Part shown: positions 24,128 to 34,873 of the stretch, piece by piece | Numbering within the stretch: position 1 is the stretch's first letter | Layout: the number at the start of each line of letters is the position of its first letter | Source: Selaginella tamariscina | Lineage: Eukaryota > Streptophyta > Lycopodiopsida > Selaginellales > Selaginellaceae | DNA: 64,000 nucleotides | Direction of reading: 5' to 3' | NCBI GenBank assembly: GCA_003024785.1 | Contig: PUQB01000293.1 | Location: 112,964 to 176,963, forward strand | The notes under the pieces: model-generated | Seen by the model: the letters and a program-made list of their open reading frames with translations, nothing else | The model's database searches: none | Told to the model about the DNA's origin: nothing | Made by a program: the position numbers and the translations under genes

Positions 24128-24449
24128 AAAACAAGTATCGATTGTATATATATACGGATTAATAATTAAATTAAATTAGTAATTAATAAATTAATAATTA
24201 AATTAGTGGACGAGATTAAGACTGCCATACGAATGTCTCCAATCTTCAGGTTTGTTTTGTAAAAATGTGTCTGTATATGTAAGTGTATATTTATGTTGAG
24301 ATATATAGAGAGAGTAAAGAACATATCTCTCTCATATATCTATAGAGTGATTAAATTCCTAGTCGAAAAATGTTACAGAAATGTTTAATTCAATTTCCAT
24401 ATCCCAGCTTGTTAGTCATGCAAATCTAGAACAGAGATGATGAACAGAG

Positions 24450-25860
24450 TGTTAGAACCTGAATTCTTGGAGAGAAGTACACACGTAAATGACCTTGCCA
24501 AGGTAAGTCATCCGGGCTAGTTTATTATATTTATATAACTGTACAGCTGTATTCCAGCTAATACATATTATTCCTGGTAAGCTCTTCTACCTATATATTT
24601 TCTGAGTATCCTCTATCTTCTGCTAACACGTATAGCTATATCTGCAGTCTCAACACTCCCCTCAAATCTAACTGCTTACTTCTAAGATCCAAATTAAACC
24701 TAATGATTTCGTGTGTTTGTAATGGAAACCTGCAGTGAGTGACTTGTGAGAATATCGGCTGTCATTTCTTCTGTGTTCCGATGTAGCAGTTGGATTTGTT
24801 TTTGTCCTTGACTATTTCCCTTATAAAATGGTGATACATTTCAATATGTTTGGTGCATGCATGCAAAATAGGGTTAGCCAATAATGCAAGAGCAGATCAG
24901 TTATTATTATATATAACAGTTGGATCTGGAATCGTACAAACCAATGTTAGTAATAAGCTTACGTACCCATATTGCTTCCTTGACTATAGAGGTGATTACA
25001 TTATATTCGGCTTCACATGTGATAAAGCTACAGTGGCTTGTTTCTTGCATCCCCAGCTTATAGCACCTCCACAAAATAAGTAACACCAACCAGTCTTGGA
25101 CCTTCGATCATCCAAATCTCGCTAAGTCTACATCCATGAAACCTATGATATTGCCACCCCTGTTTGCAGAATACTTGATAGCAAAGCTATTAATAAAAGC
25201 TAGATAGCGGGGCCTATATCAGGTCTTGATGCAGTCATCAAATACATTAAGCTCCCTACAACACTCTGATATGGTATATGTGCCATTAATGCTCTCTCCC
25301 CCTCAGCACTTGGAGACATATCTCTATTTAATTTACCAAGTATTGCAGGAGTAATGGTTCGTCTAGCAGTATAATACGATTTATATTTATCAGTAAAGAT
25401 GAAATAAATTTGTGCTGGTGCAGATATACATGTCTATGTTTCTATCCCTAATGATTTGCAAGCCAAGGCAATAAGTGAGTTTCCTAAGTCAGTCATCTTA
25501 AATGCAGTTGTAAACTTTGTTTAATGTCGTTTAGAATTTCCTTATGACAAGCTATTATTAAATCATCAACATATATAGCAAAGAAAGTATCCAAGGAATG
25601 AGAGTAACTGCTCGGATAAGGCCATAAAGATTGTTGTGTAGGAACCATAGCTGCAAACTTTGCTGAGAAATACTCTAACATCTTTTTTTTGGAGTCCAAG
25701 GCCACTTAGTCCACATAGAATATCAGTAGTTGGGTAGATTCTACATTTGAAATAGAAGTTAAGTGGTCGCCTTGGCAAATACACTCTTCCCACTGCTCCT
25801 GTATATCACCAGAAGTTTGTGAAGTTGATGTTGATGCAAATATATCAACATAAGAATATT
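24450..25860 (-). mobile_element. Ty1/Copia retrotransposon fragment with 3' LTR
   Basis: A candidate LTR occupies 24450-24655. Read on minus, it starts TGTTGAGACTGCAG and ends GGTTCTAACA, with TG...CA ends. It is preceded by a purine-rich tract (gatttgaggggag, 24656-24668 on plus as the complement), as expected for a polypurine tract. Further right on minus, RNase H is seen at 24907-25089 (CEAEYN, KEAIWVRKL). Reverse transcriptase is seen at about 25493-25705 with FFAIYVDDLIIAC, the Copia YVDD catalytic motif. The frames are broken, and gag, integrase and the 5' LTR are missing. The RNase H end matches the older Copia copy at 3150-3640. Confidence 0.8.
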
Positions 25861-26124
25861 GGATATTATAGGATCAGGAGCTGATGGTTCAGAATCATAT
25901 TTAGAACTAGTGGTCTAAATTCATATTTGTAATTGGTAGTCCAGATCTAAGTTAAGAACCGGAGGTCTAGATTCAGATCTACACTAGTGGTTTATAGACA
26001 CCAGGTTCTCATATATAAATGAGGCTAGGATTAGGTTTTTAATATTCCGGTTTAACACTAGTTGTTGGCCGATCTCTAGGTTTATTACACGTTATGGAAC
26101 TACAAGTATATATTTATAAATAGC
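25861..26124. other. Spacer between Copia fragment and proline-rich protein gene
   Basis: This stretch has short direct repeats of the type 'ggtctagattcagatct' and 'agtggtctaaattcatat' (about 25910-25990). No gene is visible. Confidence 0.45.
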
Positions 26125-26584
26125 TCAGTGGGAAGAGAAGTAGCCGTAATAGCTAGTCTTGGCTTCCATGTGCGCATTGCTCCACGTCAAGCTCACCACA
26201 ACACCTGTACATAGAAATACACTTAAGAATCCATCTTGTACACCAACAAAACACAATTTGACCTACCTTCAAGTGCCTTCTTTGTGTAACCATCCTGGCA
26301 AAATACAAAACCTTCAACAGCAACATACTTCTCCACTAGCTTCTTTTCCTCCTCGTATGACTTGTAAACCGGCTTGTACTCATCTGGTTTGACCACATTC
26401 TCAGCGGGCTTGTGCTTGTTCTCCCCATCGGACTTGTAGGTAGATTGGTCTCTCTTCTAGCTTGTACACTAGCTTCTCTTCAGCTTGTAAGAAGGCTTCT
26501 CCCAAGCTTGTACATTGGCTCTCTTCAGGCTTGTAAGAAGGCTTCTCCTCAGGCTTATACACTGGTTTGTATGCTGGCTTCTCC
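26125..26584 (-). pseudogene. Proline-rich cell-wall protein, 3' part with Ole e 1-like end
   Basis: On minus, this continues a repetitive protein built on KP-[AS]-YKPEEKP units, as in plant proline-rich wall proteins that are cross-linked through tyrosine and lysine. After decayed repeats (26584 to about 26400), a conserved end follows: KKLVEKYVAVEGFVFCQDGY, an intron (donor at 26266-26265, acceptor at 26207-26205), then GVVVSLTWSNAHMEA and TGA at 26127-26125. The VEG-x-V-F-C block followed by G-V-V-V-x-L is the pattern of the Pollen Ole e 1/extensin domain. The domain ends early. The repeat region contains frameshifts, and the gene is cut by the Gypsy element at 26584/26585. Confidence 0.7.
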
Positions 26585-26795
26585 TGTTATGCACCACTAC
26601 GTACAAACTAGAGACCCTCACAAAACCACCCAACCTCCCCCGAGCTATCTCTAGTATCTAGACGCTGCTCTCCAAAAAGACTTCCCCATCTTAGTGTGCC
26701 CTTAATTTTCTTAGATCTAGGTATAGCTCTTTAAGAATATTCTAGCTTATACCTTTCTAGGGAATATTCTTTGATTCGTTATATGGGTCGTAACA
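26585..26795 (-). repeat. Gypsy 3' LTR
   Basis: This copy begins tgttatgcac and ends gtcgtaaca. It is 211 bases, against 207 in the other LTR; the differences include a few substitutions and short indels in the 'ctctag/ctctcc' part. The differences suggest the insertion is not very recent. Confidence 0.9.
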
Positions 26796-27226
26796 ATCCT
26801 CCCTCATTAGCAAGTCCTTGTCCTCAAGGGTAGTATAACTTACTCAACTGGTCCTGTATCATTAGCCTCGTACATCCACAAAGAATCTACATGGGGCTTG
26901 TTCCTTGTGAGTACTCTCTTTAATTGGGTAACATGAAACACTGGGTGCACCCTCACTCCTTCTAGCAGACGTAGTCGATATGCCCCTTATCGATACGCTC
27001 CAGAATCTCATAAGGACTTGAGTACCTGGAGACAATTATCATTATGTCCCTTCCGTAAGGCCATAACAGTGTTCCGCCTTACATGTGTGGCAAATACCAC
27101 TCGGAGATATACATAGTCTCCCACCTAGAACTTTTGGAAGCTTCTGTGCTCATTAGCAAACTTAATAGCTCGGCTTTTAGCTGCTTAAAGTTCTTCTTGC
27201 ACAAATTAATGTTTCTAAGTCAACAC

Positions 27227-27560
27227 TCAGATCTTTAGCTTCCTCATCCATGTTGCTTGAACTTTCTTACTTGCTAAACCCAGCTCAAAAGCTGTCTTGG
27301 AATGCCGTCCAAACATAGCATAATATGGACTCATTCCAATGCCACTGTGTCCTTGGCAAATGGGTGACAAAGTCCATAGAGATACTGCCCCATCGCCTGT
27401 CTGAATAGGCAATGGTACTAATAGCCCACTTGGTTTTTCCCTGGGCACCTTTACTTGCTGACACTTGTCACAAGTCCTGCAGTACTCTATGATATTAGCT
27501 TTCATATTCCTCCAATAGAACCTTCTCTTGATCAACTCATACGTTTTCCTCCCCCAAAAT
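27227..27560 (-). pseudogene. Gypsy integrase remnant
   Basis: Minus-strand frame with FYWRNMKANIIEYCRTCDKCQ, which holds the end of the HHCC zinc-binding domain (C-x2-C) of Gypsy integrases, followed by KVPREKPSGLLVPLPIQ. The catalytic core is mostly missing: the frame jumps to GMSPYYAMFGRHSKT, which belongs to the C-terminal side. An internal deletion removed the DDE core. Confidence 0.75.
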
Positions 27561-28286
27561 GACCAGCCTCCGGGTGATCATGATGGAAATATAGTACCTG
27601 GTTGATCAAATGGTCCACACGAGGAAGATACACACGGCCATTGTAGTACAAAACTCCATCCTAAAATGAGAATGGTGGCTCTAGCTGTCCTCTGAGCTCC
27701 TGCACCTCAGCGTCTTGTGCTTGAGCATGTTGAACTACCTGGCTAAACTCACTGACCGTCCTTGTTAATGCATTACATAAGCGTGTTTGGAATTCTCTAA
27801 CCACTGTGGCTCTCCTAACGTGACAAAGCATATACCACCACGTTAGCCTTTCCCACGCAATGCTCAATAGGAAATTTGCCAAACTCCATGAGCTTAACCA
27901 TCCAGCGAGCTTGCTGAGAGTTTAACTCTTTCTGTTTGAACAGATACACCAAAGTCTTGTGATCTGTAAACACTTTGAAACTTGCACCATAAAGATAGTG
28001 CCTCCAAACTCATAATGCATTAACAATAGCCAGTAGTTCTTGCTCATACGTTGAGTATTGTTGCTCTGCAGGATTCAAGTACGACTCTTATAAGCAATAG
28101 GCCTTCCCTCTTGCATAAGTACAACTCCAATGGCCACTCCACTTGCATCACACGATACCTCATAAGGCTTAGAGGGATCTGCAATACATAAAACTGGTGC
28201 ACGTACCAAAGCTTGTTTCAAAGCTTGGAAACTGCTCTTCTCTGAAGCACTTCATGCAAAGGGAACGTCCTTCCTCAGCAACCTAG

Positions 28287-28920
28287 TTAACGGAGAAGCT
28301 TTCTTGGCATAATCCTTGACATACCGCGGTAATAACCAGCCATGCCCAAGAAACTCCGTAACTCTTCTGCATTGCTAGGAACTGGCCATTGCTCCACCAC
28401 TGCCACCTTCTGTGGATCAGTCTTCACTCCACTTGGCGTCACAATGTGACCCAAATACTCCACTTTGCACTGAGCAAATGCACATTTGCTCTTCTTTGCA
28501 TAGAGCTTGTTCTCCCTCAACAACTGAAGAACTCTTCGCAAATGCTGCACATGCTCCTTCATATTCTTACTGTAAATAAGAATATCGTTGAGGAAGATCT
28601 CCACAAAGTCGTGCAAGTAGTCACCAAACACCTCAGTCGTCAACCGAGTGAATGTGACTGGGGCATTTGTTAAGCCGAATGGCATAACAGTGAACTCGAA
28701 ATGCCCAACTATCTTGGTGAACACTCTGGCTCCACCGAGATGATCCATGATAGTATCCACACATGGCATGGGCATCCTGTCCTTCACTGTTTGCTTGTTG
28801 AGAGCTCTGTAGTCTATGCACATCCTCATGGTGCCATTTCTTCTGACAAGCAATACTGGTGCACCAAATGGAGACTTGCTCAGTTATGAAGCCATATTCC
28901 AATAGCTCTCTTGCTTCTTA
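28287..28920 (-). pseudogene. Gypsy reverse transcriptase remnant, catalytic Asp changed
   Basis: Minus frame of 188 codons with the Gypsy RT blocks in order: MRMCIDYRALNKQTVKDRMP, FEFTVMPFGLTNAP, FLNDILIYS, KLYAKKSKCAF, VEYLGHIVTPSGV and AEELRSFLGMAGYYR. The catalytic motif, normally FIDDILIYS or FLDDILIYS, reads FLND, so the first of the paired aspartates is asparagine. RNase H-like sequence continues down to about 27900 with stops. The element cannot make an active RT from this copy. Confidence 0.85.
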
Positions 28921-29199
28921 GCATGGCTCAGTCGGAATGGCTTACGTAAATACCCTATTCCAGCTCCACACCTCTTGCATGTGGTAAGCCATGAGGTAGC
29001 TCAGGAGGGAAGACATCAGCAAACTCCTTGCACAACAGCTTTGCTCAAGGTGACAGTAAAAGAACTTGTTTGGAGACTCAAGCTTTGTTCCAAACCAAGT
29101 GTCTTTCACTTCACTATACTCAAGCTTCATGTGCTTGGTGCTCCACTAGATCTTAGGATCCACACGCACTAGCTTCGCAAGAAAGAAAGTCTCCACAGC

Positions 29200-29800
29200 T
29201 GGGTTTTGCCAACCTAATGTAACTCCTCCACACAAGCAATTTAGCTCTGTGTGATAATAAGCCCTCAATCTCGTATTGAGGCACAGTCTTCGTGCAGCTC
29301 CACTAGCTGGGTTTTGCCAACCTTCAGCTGTAACTCCTTCACACAAGCACTGTAGCTCTGTGTGAGTACTGGAGCTATAATTGCAATAGTGGTGGGTGAC
29401 ACGGTTGTTCTTCTGGTCATGACATGCATGTTGTGATAGCTGAGTCCTTAATCTTGTATTGAGGCTCTTCGTGCAGCTCCACCAGCTGGGTTTTGCCAAC
29501 CTCCAGCTGTAACTCCTCCACACAAGCACTGTAGCTCTGTGTGATAACTGATCCCTCAATCTCGTATTGAGGCTCTTCGCGCAGCTCCACCAGTTGGGTT
29601 TTGCCAACCTCCAGCTGTAACTCCTCCACACAAGCACTGTAGCTCTGTGTGATAGTTGAGCCCTCAATCTCGTATTGAGGCTCTTCGCGCAGCTCCACTA
29701 GCTGGATTTTGCCAACCTCTAGCTGTAACTCTTTTACACAAGCATTGTAGCTCTATGTGATAGCTAAGCCTTCAAATTCGTATTGAGGCACAGTCTTCAT
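29200..29800 (-). repeat. Tandem repeat inside Gypsy polyprotein, about 108-bp unit (36 residues)
   Basis: About five units follow each other on minus. The best two encode LREEPQYEIEGS, ITQSYSACVEELQL and EVGKTQLVE, in frame and almost identical. The unit length is a multiple of three, so the array can stay open. Some units have single-base indels. It lies between the primer-binding-site end and the reverse transcriptase, where gag/protease and the linker would be expected. Confidence 0.85.
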
Positions 29801-30097
29801 GGGCAAGCTGCAGTCCTCCACTAACTAGTCATCTCTCCACCACAATAGCACGTGTGTGTGGCTCCTCCCGTGCCATGCAGCTTACCTGTTGAGCAAGAAC
29901 AAATAGAAATTTACTTTTGTGGTTATAGAAGTCTCCTTTGTGCCCTCTCCACGCTCCATCTCCTAAAGCTTCTTAGGCATCTACTTGTCCTTGCCACTAA
30001 TGAAACCCTTCCTTGGACAATTTGCCTTTCAGTGTCCAACATCTCCACACAGGTGGTATTATCCTCTCCTTCCCACCAGGCACTCATCTCGAACCTT

Positions 30098-30109
30098 GCT
30101 CTGATACCA
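30098..30109 (-). promoter_or_regulatory. Gypsy primer-binding site, tRNA-iMet type
   Basis: On minus the bases read TGGTATCAGAGC, the standard initiator-methionine tRNA complement of plant LTR retrotransposons. They begin two bases inside the 5' LTR. Confidence 0.92.
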
Positions 30110-30111
30110 AT

Positions 30112-30318
30112 TGTTATGCACCACTACGTACAAACTCGAGACCCTCACAAAACCACCCGACCTCCCCGAGCTGTCTCTCTCCAGACGCTGCTCTCCAAAA
30201 AGACTTCCCTATCTTAGTGTGTCCTTAATTTTCTTAGATCTAGGTATAGCTCTTTAAGAATATTTTAGCTTATTCCTTTCTAGGGAATATTCTTTGATTC
30301 GTTATACGGGTCGTAACA
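30112..30318 (-). repeat. Gypsy 5' LTR
   Basis: 207 bases, TG...CA ends, paired with 26585-26795. It contains a TATA-poor AT region (about 30225-30300), so the promoter position within the LTR is not clear. Confidence 0.9.
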
Positions 30319-30545
30319 TCTCCTCAGGCTTGTATGCTGGCTTCTCCTCAGGCTTGTATGATGGCTTCTCCTCAGGCTTGTATGATGGCTTCTCCTCAGG
30401 CTTGTATGCTGGCTTCTCCTTAGGCTTGTAAGCTGGCTTTTCCTCTGGCTTGTACACTGGTTGATGATGGCTTCTCCTCTACTGGCTTTTCCTCTGGCTT
30501 GTACATTGGTTTTACTGGTTTTTATGATGGCTTCTCCTCTGGCCT
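30319..30545 (-). pseudogene. Proline-rich cell-wall protein, repeat part upstream of Gypsy
   Basis: On minus this reads as tandem 10-residue units of the type KPAYKPEEKP or KPSYKPEEKP. At least five near-perfect units lie next to the Gypsy insertion and more diverged units lie further upstream. One unit contains an in-frame TAA. No signal peptide or start codon is found upstream of 30545, where similarity stops abruptly. The gene has therefore lost its 5' end. It continues in the same register after the Gypsy element at 26584, since the target duplication TCTCC lies within a unit. Confidence 0.75.
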
Positions 30546-31954
30546 GAAATTTAGAAATATTTCGCTAGGATATTCTGTTAGGAATCGAACGGAATTGGAC
30601 GGATGGATTGTGGCGGTGCTGAGGAGCGGCTAGGTTAGTGCTTCGCGGGGAGTGGCTAACCCATGCCCTAAAATTGAGGCCCAACCCCAGTTACACATAA
30701 ATAAGACAGGGTATATGTAAGAGAGTTCTTGGGTTTATTATAAAGCTCGTTATTCTTTTATTGGTGCAAGCTTTAGATATATTATCAAGACACAATTATG
30801 TTGTGCTGCCTCAAGTTCAAGATAATAGGGGTACGATGTCTCACCTTCGGGTAGCTTATCCTTAACACTGGCAAATCCATGCTTGGGCAGTTTGTTAAAC
30901 TATATGTTCCAAAAGGCAGATGTTAAGGCTTGTCTCCAACCTCCTCCTACACATCAAGTTAAGAGCAGCACTCACAACTAAGCAAAGCACATTCATGTTC
31001 TTATCCAACTTTAAACATGAATTTTAATTGATAGGTTTTCTTTACCAAATTCTTAAAGAATCATAAAGGTGTTCTAAAGTTGGAATTGAAGAGTTACATT
31101 CATAGGTGCAACTTTTGAATTTAAGGGGCTATGGCATAATAGTCCACATCTGAGAAATAGTGTCACATAAAGATGTGACACTAGGCTAGATGGCACACAA
31201 TAAAACACTTAAGACACACCTTTTGGGTTATTTGATGGGGTTAACACTAAGGTGTTGGATACTCTAGTAAGTAAATGTACTTGTGCTCACATTAGGATGT
31301 TAAGCCTTAAGCATCAGCTCAAGGTCTTGTACTAGGTTGATATTAGTACACTTGGCTAGGGGGTGTTCTCCTTGGAATCTAAACCTCAGTTCATTGGTAG
31401 GAGCCCTTTCGTGAGGCACTTGTGGGGTTGTGTACTTAGGGTTATTTAAACTTAACCTTGTGAGTTTGCTTAGCAAAACACTCATGTTCATCTATGCTGC
31501 ACACTCATGTCTTAAGTACTAGCTTAGAACTAAGGTATGACTTAACCACTCAAACATGTTAGGGTTTAAACATGTTTTAAGACACCCCTTATCACCCTAA
31601 AGGGTTGTCCTCGATGAATCCTTAAGGGGGTAAGTCGTGATACATTGGCTCTATCATAGGGGTATATACAAGGCAGATTTCCTTAACAAGGTTGGGACAT
31701 GAATTTGTCTAGGTCTTTTAGCCTAAAGTGTATTCAGATTATCCTTTAAGCATTGGGGATAAAGGACTTAGGGTAGGCCCCTAATTCTTATGTCTATTTA
31801 GGCATTTGAATTAGGCTTTAGGGGGTTGTTTTAGAAGACTTAGCGTTGTTCAAATAAGATAATGAAGTCGGATAGCCACTTAATAACCTTGTGTTAACCC
31901 TTCAGGTTAAAACTATAATACGTGCCTAAAAATATTAAGTTGTTAACACATTAA

Positions 31955-32088
31955 ATATGACATAAATAAAACATATGTAATTTAGACATTTAATAAGTAA
32001 ATTGTTAGTTTAGACATTTACATATGACATAAATAAAACATATGTAGTTTAGATATTTAATAAGTAAATTATTAGTTTAGACATTAAT
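31955..32088. repeat. Tandem duplication, unit 67 bp
   Basis: The block starting 'atatgacataaataaaaca' at 31955 is repeated at 32022, with about four differences. Confidence 0.85.
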
Positions 32089-32279
32089 ATGACATTTAAT
32101 TTTGAATAATTAATTTAACTTAATCATGGCTAAAACATGAAATCAACATAATACGATACGACGAAGATATGCAATAAACATTATATTCTTATCTTTTTTT
32201 GTCAATGAGTATAATTAAAGGTTTAGAGTATATTAAGTCTTTCAAAAATAGTTTTGAAAGTTACTTTTAATAGTCATCA

Positions 32280-32785
32280 TTTCTTTTTATAATTGTACAC
32301 AAATTGACAAAGTTAACCTTAAATAAAGAAAACTATTTGGTTTGTAAACCTAAAGTATATATTTATAAATAGACCTTCTCTTATTGTGAAAATAAAGTAT
32401 ATTTTATAATTCTTTAAAAAACAATTCATGTCCGCATTCATTTGTCCATTCATTAAACTATATATTTATAGTTTTAAAAAAAAAATAAACACCCTCAGGC
32501 ATAATATATCTGAATTATCAATTCATGTGCACATTTATTCATCAATTCGTTTTCCATTTATACAAATGTCGTGTGTCCAAATTCATATGTCAATGTTTTA
32601 GAAAATAACCTTATTGATAGTTGTACACAACGTAAAAAAACTCACAAAGTTCATCTTCTCTTGTTGCGAACATAAAGTATATATTTGTAATTATTTTTAC
32701 AAAAACCACCCATGTCCACATTCATTCATCCATTCGTTCTCCGTTTAGACAAATCATGTGTCCAAATTCATATGTCAAACCTTAA
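32280..32785. repeat. Imperfect repeats, unit about 190-330 bp
   Basis: Blocks such as 'ccattcgttctccgtttag', 'gtgtccaaattcatatgtca' and 'cttctcttgttgcgaacata' occur two or three times with drift (for example 32540-32600 against 32725-32780, and 32370-32400 against 32650-32690). No coding potential was seen. Confidence 0.6.
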
Positions 32786-33170
32786 GATGTGTGCAACTCC
32801 GTCAAACCTCCTCCCTAAACTATGGACCATGGATTTGGAGGGTTTGGATTGGATATAAACTGCATTTAGCAGGTGGGACATTTTAAGCTTTAAATCCAAC
32901 GGCTCAACGAATGTAACTTTCTTTTCCGTAAGCGCGGATGTAACACGCCATAAACACAGGGTCAAAACGACGGTATATTTCATATTGCAACTTTACATCG
33001 CATGTCTACCTATTATTATAAACATTTGTAATTCCTTGTACATCACCTTACATAAAACTCTTCCAATTACCTCAAATAGTTTGTCTGGAATACGGAAAGC
33101 TAATTGTATACACACGAGAGAGACTTTATTAAAACAAGAAGTTTTAAAGTGTTCTTTTTATCCATGTACT

Positions 33171-33525
33171 TTAACCACTCACATCATGAGCCTTACCAAG
33201 TAAACGGTTCTTCACTGCGTCAACATGGTGTGATCCAATGGGACGCCTTCCTTTGACATACTTGTACACCCACGCCACCAAAGAAACAAATACGACAGTG
33301 CAGACGAGCGCTCCAAATGCAAGGCTGCCCAAGATGAGCAGTGGCACCAAAATGGGGCTGAACAAGAGGAGAAGAGGAGATGCAACAATCAAAGTGACAG
33401 TGGCTCCTCCCATTGCGTGCTCCTGCTATCAATGCTGCTACAATGCCCAATACACGCCTTGGATGTGAATGCTGCTTTGTGTGGAGGCGAGGATCCACAT
33501 TGTCATTGCTGGTTCCCATTGCCAT
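33171..33525 (-). pseudogene. Oleosin, short form, one frameshift
   Basis: Oleosins coat seed and pollen oil bodies and form a hydrophobic hairpin in the lipid monolayer. The ATG at 33525 gives MAMGTSNDNVDPRLHTKQ, then RRVLGIVAALIAGA. A one-base shift near 33412 is needed to continue into GGATVTLIVASPLLLLFSPI and LVPLLILGSLAFGALVC, ending at 33171. The proline knot P-x5-SP-x3-P (PLLLLFSPILVP) is perfect, and the hydrophobic core of about 65 residues is nearly full length. The C-terminal arm is only about 25 residues (WVYKYVKGRRPIGSHHVD and a short tail). The total, about 117 residues, is shorter than the usual 140-190. Without the shift it would be a normal small oleosin. Confidence 0.8.
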
Positions 33526-33560
33526 GCTACTCTATGAAAAAAGCAGTGCTGCCTCTACGC

Positions 33561-33568
33561 TTTTTATA
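33561..33568 (-). promoter_or_regulatory. TATA box of oleosin gene
   Basis: On minus the bases read TATAAAAA, 36 bases before the ATG at 33525. The 5' leader would be only about ten bases, which is very short, so the true leader may differ. Confidence 0.45.
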
Positions 33569-33599
33569 GAGCTCCAAACAACACCTGGCATTGACAGCT

Positions 33600-34870
33600 G
33601 AGCTGGTGATTCCAACATTAAACGGTGCATCTAAATTTGGTAATTATCATAGTGAAAATACAAACTGATATTCTTAGCATATACTAGCATTAACGTTAAG
33701 GAAGGAGCATATTCTCATTTTATGAACGAACAGGGCGGAGATAATCTCTCGGACACTGAGCAGGAAGACAACCTCTTTCAATTCCCTCTGATGAAGAACG
33801 AGATCAGATAATAAGTACAATAATACAGTTTTCTCTCTTTAATCTCTTGAAAGCAGTTTAAAATCGCATTTTAATCGTATTTCTTGAGCACTTTTTGCTG
33901 CAAATCTATCATCTTTACAATCAGAATTGATTGCAAAATCCACATGTCTTTTGGATTCGCAGAAGAAATGCTAACAAATGCAAAATTTACTGCAAGATTG
34001 CCATTTATAAGAGATCACTGCAAAATAGGGTAGATTTGAAGAAAAGAAAAAGTAAAAAAATGCGAATGCGGTTTTTAAACAGATTTATCACAGGAGTCGC
34101 AGTTTACTGCGAGAATGGCATTTCAAGAGATTAAAGAGAGAAGCCGCAAACTTGTCTATAATAAATTTGGAGCCATTCTATGTTCTTGGGTCTTTCAGCG
34201 CATTGCCTATGCATCCTACGCTTCGCTTCGGAACCTGGCATTTGGATTAAGGGATGCTATGGAGACTTTACCAGCAAATCAATTCTGCAAACCCGCTCTA
34301 CCCCCAACAAGAATCTGTTCCCATGGGCGTTACAGAATGCAAGGTACATATCTACTTTATACTTATATACATACAGTCATACTTTATAATGTTGCTGAAA
34401 TAACTTGGTGTTTACACACATATTATATACGCATGTCAATGGTATACACATTTATAAATATTATATGAACTGCTTGTGTTGGGTATCTGTGGCATGTATG
34501 ATATGTAGAACTGCATACCATATAAGCATCTATCTATTATCTCATGAACACATATGTATGTACGTACACGCATGCATACACATATCTTGCATAATTTCAA
34601 CAATTTATATACATGTGTACACGTCTTTTGTGTTGCATTATGTTGTGCGTTTCTGTGCGCGCGCGCGTGCGCTTGCGCGTGACAATAGAAACTGTATTTA
34701 CTCAAGCGAAACATCCTTTACATACTCATATATAAGTATATGTTATGGAAGGGTGAACTCTTCACTGTGTGTGTGAGAGAGAATTCAAAAATGCATATAA
34801 ATTGTAGGATTACATGAGAAAATTGAATGAAAGGTGGTGGATGAAATGCCTAAATAAGAGATACAAAAAT
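33600..34870. other. Spacer with an unassigned plus-strand exon-like frame
   Basis: A plus frame starts MAFQEIKERSRKLVYNKFGA at 34115 and runs to a possible donor (aag/gtacat) near 34344. Its first 75 codons have balanced composition. Upstream frames at 33931-34134 are lysine-rich and AT-biased. I recognise no family. The rest (34345-34870) is microsatellite-like TA/TG sequence. Confidence 0.3.
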
Positions 34871-34873
34871 TCC

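Larger units (their letters stand above)
26580..30323 (-). mobile_element. Ty3/Gypsy retrotransposon with both LTRs
   Basis: The element spans 26585-30318 on minus. The LTRs lie at 26585-26795 and 30112-30318, both tgttatgcac...gtcgtaaca, similar with small differences. The target duplication TCTCC is exact at 26580-26584 and 30319-30323. The primer-binding site is TGGTATCAGAGC (30098-30109 as complement), matching initiator tRNA-Met, two bases from the 5' LTR. A polypurine tract lies next to the 3' LTR at about 26796-26806. Internal order on minus is 36-residue repeats, reverse transcriptase, RNase H, integrase. At 3.7 kb it is shorter than a full Gypsy element, and its frames are broken. 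It disrupts a proline-rich wall-protein gene. Confidence 0.92.
30546..33160. other. Spacer with tandem repeats
   Basis: No gene is supportable. 30600-31900 is moderately AT-rich with many short frames, possibly old LTR-retrotransposon sequence. The repeats at 31955-32088 and 32280-32785 are listed separately. Confidence 0.45.

Noticed and set aside
29146-29667. 173-codon minus frame in the Gypsy tandem repeats
   Set aside because: This is an alternative frame of the 36-residue repeat (RATVLVWRSYSW...), rich in rare combinations. The EEPQYEIEGS frame is the more protein-like one.
32768-32983. 71-codon minus frame starting MKYTVVLTLCLWRVTSALTE
   Set aside because: It looks a little like a signal peptide, but the rest overlaps the tandem-repeat region and shows no family pattern or splice context.
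33931-34468. Possible small gene with frames at 33931-34134 and 34115-34468
   Set aside because: There is no recognisable domain, two frames of the same DNA are equally open, and there is no convincing partner exon. It is kept only as an unassigned frame inside a spacer entry.
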